A stretch of DNA of 64,000 nucleotides, taken from positions 122,301,030 to 122,365,029 of the forward strand of contig CP136067.1 in the NCBI GenBank assembly GCA_032622095.1. Direction: 5' to 3'. The notes beneath the pieces were generated by a model, which saw only the letters and a list, made by a program, of their open reading frames with translations, was not told where the DNA came from and did not search any database. This DNA comes from Siphonodentalium dalli (lineage: Eukaryota > Mollusca > Scaphopoda > Gadilida > Siphonodentaliidae). This document shows positions 60,429-64,000 of the stretch, piece after piece. The translations under genes and the position numbers were made by a program. Within the stretch, counting starts at the first letter, position 1. Each line of letters starts with the position of its first letter.

Positions 60429-60480
60429 GATTTGACCTAGATGATAATTAATGTATGAAATAAAGAGAATAACGACACAA
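60426..60480 (+). other. Terminal exon start: stop codon and 3' UTR of long isoform
   Basis: Acceptor TTCTTTTTTTCAG followed at once by TGA (60426-60428), so in the phase 0 model the protein ends DSVQ. In another frame the exon would read VRFDLDDN then TAA, which would need a phase 1 donor that I do not see. AATAAA follows at 60459-60464. Confidence 0.6.
60459..60464 (+). terminator. Candidate polyadenylation signal, proximal
   Basis: AATAAA 31 bp after the terminal TGA. A second AATAAA lies at 61285-61290; if that one is used, the palindromic MITE at 60812-61032 would be part of the 3' UTR. Confidence 0.5.
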
Positions 60481-60811
60481 TATGGTAATGGAGGACTCTT
60501 GAATGGTTTCCAGGCTGTGATCAAGTTGCAGCTAACGTGTTTCTATGGATACTGCACTTTGACAACATGGAACGCCACAAGACAATTACTCATATACGTG
60601 CACAATTAAGAGTTTATTCAAAGTATGTTGCGTACTCAAGTGAAATTATTTTTTAACAAATCTTGTGACTTATGTAGGTCCCAGGTTTTGTTCCTTAAAC
60701 TGCTGGAAAAGAATGGACGATAAGTGACCAACGTTACTTGACTATTCTGTCCTGAAAAGACGTCTTGTACACTTTACTTTGAATTTCTTGGTCACTGCAA
60801 TATAATTAAAC

Positions 60812-61032
60812 TACAGTAATGCCCTAAATAATCGACTCCTTAACAACCATAGCAAAACTATGGGTAACTTTTCAGGATTTAGTCGGAAATATGGCTTGTT
60901 GCCATTCATCGGAAAGTTCTCACTGAGAGCTTTCCGATGAATGGCAACAAGCCATATTTCCGACTAAATCCTGAAAAGTTACCCCTAATTCTGCTGTGGT
61001 TAAGGAGTCGATTATTTAGGGCATTACTGTAT
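60812..61032. mobile_element. Tc1/mariner-type palindromic MITE, full length
   Basis: TA|CAGTAATGCCCTAAATAATC to GGGCATTACTG|TA, centre TTCTCACTGAGAG. It lies between the two candidate poly(A) signals. From 61033 to 61436 nothing else recognised. Confidence 0.92.
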
Positions 61033-61284
61033 ATATGCAAATCAGTATTTATAAAATATCGATCTGTTCTTCTGAATCTAGTCAAAGGCTATAAATATTT
61101 TTTCCAATTTTCTATTTATATTTATTTTTATTCGAACTTGTTGTCTGTTTTAACTTATTTATTTAAAGTTCTCTGCTGTTTTTATGAGTCTTCTTATAAT
61201 GTGCAATATTTTTTTCAAGTATTTATCGAGTAGACAAAGTGAATATGATACAGTTGTTGGAACTGAATGTGTCCAAATTTAACA

Positions 61285-61290
61285 AATAAA
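61285..61290 (+). terminator. Candidate polyadenylation signal, distal
   Basis: AATAAA in AACAAATAAATCTAG, followed by TTTTATC. Confidence 0.35.
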
Positions 61291-61436
61291 TCTAGTTTTA
61301 TCAATATACTATATCCGACTAATTCAGAAATACAACTCTCTTTTTAAGTGAGTTAAATATAATTAAGTCCTCCGCATCTCTTTAAACTAGCTCTAAAAAC
61401 TTCACGATTATCTCAAACTCTAAAAGAAAATTCTCA

Positions 61437-61680
61437 TGTTCATGACGGGAGCTGTGCTGGTGTAGCATTAAAGATCCTGTGCCAGTGCATTCTCTTATAT
61501 ATGCTAGTCTTCCATAGGGATCCTCGAATATATAAGAGAATGCACTGGCTTACAAGGTCAAGGTAAATATTGTTAGGCCAATGTATTCGCTTATGTATGC
61601 AAGGCTCCCTATGGGAGACAGAATGCATTGGCACAGGGTTTTTGCAAAATTTCAGGAAGCTTCAGTCATGGAAGGGTTAA
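61437..61680. mobile_element. TTAA-type palindromic MITE (double hairpin, CATGA-ended)
   Basis: TTCATGACGGGAGCTGTGC to CAGTCATGGAAGGGTTAA; hairpins with TTCCATAGGGATCC and a shortened second one. Confidence 0.8.
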
Positions 61681-61771
61681 TACATCTATAACTCCTCACT
61701 TTGTAATTATTTTTGTGCGACAATTACATTCAATGTTAGAGAAAAGGAATTTGAGGTATTTTAGGGTACTG

Positions 61772-61988
61772 TACAGTAATGCTCAAAATAATCGACTCCT
61801 TAACCACAGCAGAATTATGGGTAACTTTTCAGGATTTAGTCGGAAATATGGCTTGTTGCCATTCATCGGAAAGCTCTCCCCGAGAGCTTTCCGATGAATG
61901 GCAACAAGCCATATTTCTGACTAAATCCTGAAAAGTTACCCATAATTCTGCTGTGGTTAAGGAGTCGATTAATTAGGGCATTACTGTA
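61772..61988. mobile_element. Tc1/mariner-type palindromic MITE, full length
   Basis: TA|CAGTAATGCTCAAAATAATC to GGGCATTACTG|TA, centre CTCTCCCCGAGAG. Confidence 0.92.
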
Positions 61989-62023
61989 TTTAAAACTCAA
62001 CCAAAGAGGTGTGGAAGACTCTT

Positions 62024-62310
62024 CAACCCTTTCTATACTCAATGGATTCTCCCAGTCAGTTAAAAAGTGTACATTGGAATGTTCTATTATTCATTTGGAG
62101 GGATGTTAAGATGATAAAAGCAGACGTAGATAAATAAAAGTGCTGAAGGAGCCCTATGTATTGAGGGAAATGTTTAAATAACAAGTTCAACAAACGACGT
62201 TAAAAGGGTTAAACTTATTATCTGAATATTTCCTATGGGATAACTCTGAACATTTCCTATGGGATAACTCCTCATCAATGATGCTTTAGTATAGAAAGGG
62301 TTGAAAAGGA
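62024..62310. repeat. CCCTTTCTATACTC-ended repeat, single-unit relative of the 54-bp array
   Basis: CAACCCTTTCTATACTCAAT at the left and TTTAGTATAGAAAGGGTTGA at the right are inverted repeats. The inside has one copy of the unit amplified at 49042-49581 and a short GGATAACTCTGAACATTTCC duplication. From 62311 to 62929 nothing recognised. Confidence 0.75.
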
Positions 62311-62929
62311 ATAATTGTTTTCAAGTATGAAAGTTTTCATATATGCCACAGCCATTATCTGAACTGTGTTCAAGGCTTGATATTGAATGTTTTTTTGAAG
62401 AAATGTCGTCATTTTCTGCATGAGTTCAAAATGGGGCACTTGTTTCATTCAAAAATTTCCAATGTTTAAGAGATGTTGTATCATGAGGAAGTTTATATAA
62501 TGTCCAAATTGAGAATTCCCTGGAAACAAAATCTTGCTCATTTTTGTTCATAATCAACAAAATTTGATCTAATCTCAGTTGATGGTTGTTGACGTTAGAA
62601 TAGAAATACACACCCATGGTTGGTCAACTCCCAAAATGCACCTGCTTTTATGTCGCGTTTACGTTCTTTCCTTTTGATGGCTTTCTCCATATAAGGTATA
62701 TATGGATATGCATTAACCTGCATACCGTTGGATGACTTTATCCGTGCAAGGTATACATACCTGTTGCCATGTTGTTCAATTCTGACAAAATTTATGTGTT
62801 CTGAGATTGTTTGTCCTGCTTGCAAACCCATGTCTGCTTATCAAAATAAAGCCTGTTTGAAGATTTCATATATGATTTTGTTCTTGATAACCAAGCATCC
62901 AGGGGTGTCATCTATCCCATTAGGACAGT

Positions 62930-64000
62930 CACATTTCCAATTCAAACAAGCAAAGAGTAAAATCCAAGATAACTGCGGCAGTCATTTTTTCTGATGATTA
63001 ATCCAAAGCGTAAATGCAAAGAGTAAAATCCAAGTTTGCCTCATCAGTCATGTTTTTCAAATAAATTTGGAATAAATGGTTAGCTCCCATCGATAGGACA
63101 CCCAGAAGTTTCATATCGAATTTAAGAAAAATGAAAGTGTCAAAGACACTGTAGCTCAACTTGGAAAGGGAATATTTTCATATGTTACAGCCAATGGAGT
63201 GATTAGGAATGCGGAAAGTTGAAAGTTCCAAGTAATACTAGATTATCAACATGAAGAGATATACTAGAATATAAAGTAAAATCCAAGATGGTTGCTGACG
63301 GCTATGTTTTTCAATGAAATTCAAAAACATTTGATAGCTTGCTGCATCTAGTAGATCAATATCAAGATTAAAATACAGTTTGGTGAAGATCGGATGAGGG
63401 AAGTGGACTGTAGGGTGTGCCAAAGGATTTAGTTATGCAAAGAGTAAAATCCAAGATGGCTGCCAGCAGACTTGTTTCATGGCTGAATGACCCCAAAATG
63501 ATTCGTTCACATCTACATTTCAATGTTAACAGCCATGACAAATTTCATGATGATCCAACCAAAGGTACGACCTGTAGCCCATACCAAAGGATTTAGTCAT
63601 GCAAAGAGTAAAATCCAAGATGGCTGCTGGTGGCCATGTTTTATGACTGATTGACCCCAAAATGACTCGTTCCCATCCACATGTCAATATTAAAATTTAT
63701 GACAAATTTCATGATGATCATACAAACAGTATGGCCTGAAGCCCGTGCTAATGGATTTAATTTTGAAATCTAAGATTGCCACTGGCGGCCATGTTTTTTT
63801 GCCGAATGAATCCAAAATTACTTGTTCCCATGAACATGTCAATGTCAACAGCCATGACAAATATCATAATGATCCGACCAAAGGTACGACCTGTAGCCTG
63901 TGTCAAAGGATTTAGTCATGCAAAGAGTAAAATCCAAGATGGCGGCTGGTGGCCATGTTTTTTGGCCGAATGACCCAAAATTGACTCGTTCCCATCTACA
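62930..64000. repeat. About 160-bp degenerate tandem repeat, continues past window end
   Basis: GCAAAGAGTAAAATCCAAGA recurs at about 62950, 63018, 63266, 63437, 63600, 63757 (degenerate) and 63919. Each is followed by TGGCTGCTGGTGGCCATGTT, GACCCCAAAATGACTCGTTC and ATGACAAATTTCATGATGAT type segments. The right copies are better conserved. No ORF of note. Confidence 0.85.

Overview
The window is animal genomic DNA carrying the 3' part of one very large muscle gene on the + strand. It encodes a twitchin (UNC-22/projectin/titin-family giant kinase). I recovered 31 coding exons plus a stop-bearing terminal exon. Every intron has usable GT/AG borders, and every exon length and splice phase fits its neighbours, giving about 1,570 codons in the long form. 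The 5' part of the gene lies upstream of the window. A mollusc or another lophotrochozoan is the best guess. The evidence is the twitchin architecture, the AT-rich introns packed with small palindromic DNA transposons, and a C-rich repeat (CCCCCCGCAACGAAGTT) that I associate with mollusc genomes; the species cannot be named from sequence alone.

Protein layout: Ig (2271-3715), FnIII (4185-5432), FnIII (6838-7140), Ig (8372-9342), Ig (9742-10026), FnIII (11349-12426), N-terminal linker (13367-14111), kinase domain (14018-30945), C-terminal regulatory tail (31765-33345), Ig (34059-35406), short linker, Ig (37281-39423), Ser/Arg-rich exon (40777-41018), Ig (47806-50578), Ig (54354-55563), Ig (57924-58891), terminal exon (60426 on). 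The kinase keeps its G-loop, ATP lysine, HLD catalytic loop, DFG and APE motifs. The Ser-rich exon can either end the protein (stop 41016-41018, AATAAA at 41361) or splice on from an in-frame donor at 40980/40981. The gene therefore probably makes two C-termini, with two or five post-kinase Ig domains.

The most unusual feature is a set of tandem repeats that start inside the last bases of an exon and run across its 5' splice site, so that the donor itself is copied. The largest (15861-25167) is a 31-bp unit repeated about 300 times, giving about 300 GTAAGT donors in a row behind a kinase exon. Smaller cases lie at the donors of the exons ending at 34176 (2 copies), 37422 (4 copies) and 50578 (about 11 copies). 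Using any donor of the big array except the first would add an immediate TAA stop inside the kinase.

The introns otherwise hold many copies of a few elements: a TA-flanked near-perfect palindrome (Tc1/mariner-type MITE, at least 13 copies), several TTAA-flanked families (piggyBac-type) that share a hairpin core, a palindromic GAATGAGGTCCCCAGAG family, a decayed hAT transposon with 14-bp TIRs and an 8-bp target duplication inside the kinase region (27348-29739), a hAT-like MITE nested in a TTAA element (38070-38946), two C-rich-ended repeats, several in-frame minisatellites and a 5S-rRNA-derived fragment. After the gene, from about 62930 to the window end, runs a degenerate tandem repeat of about 160 bp. 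I saw no bacterial-type operons, no CRISPR, no tRNA gene and no second host protein gene.
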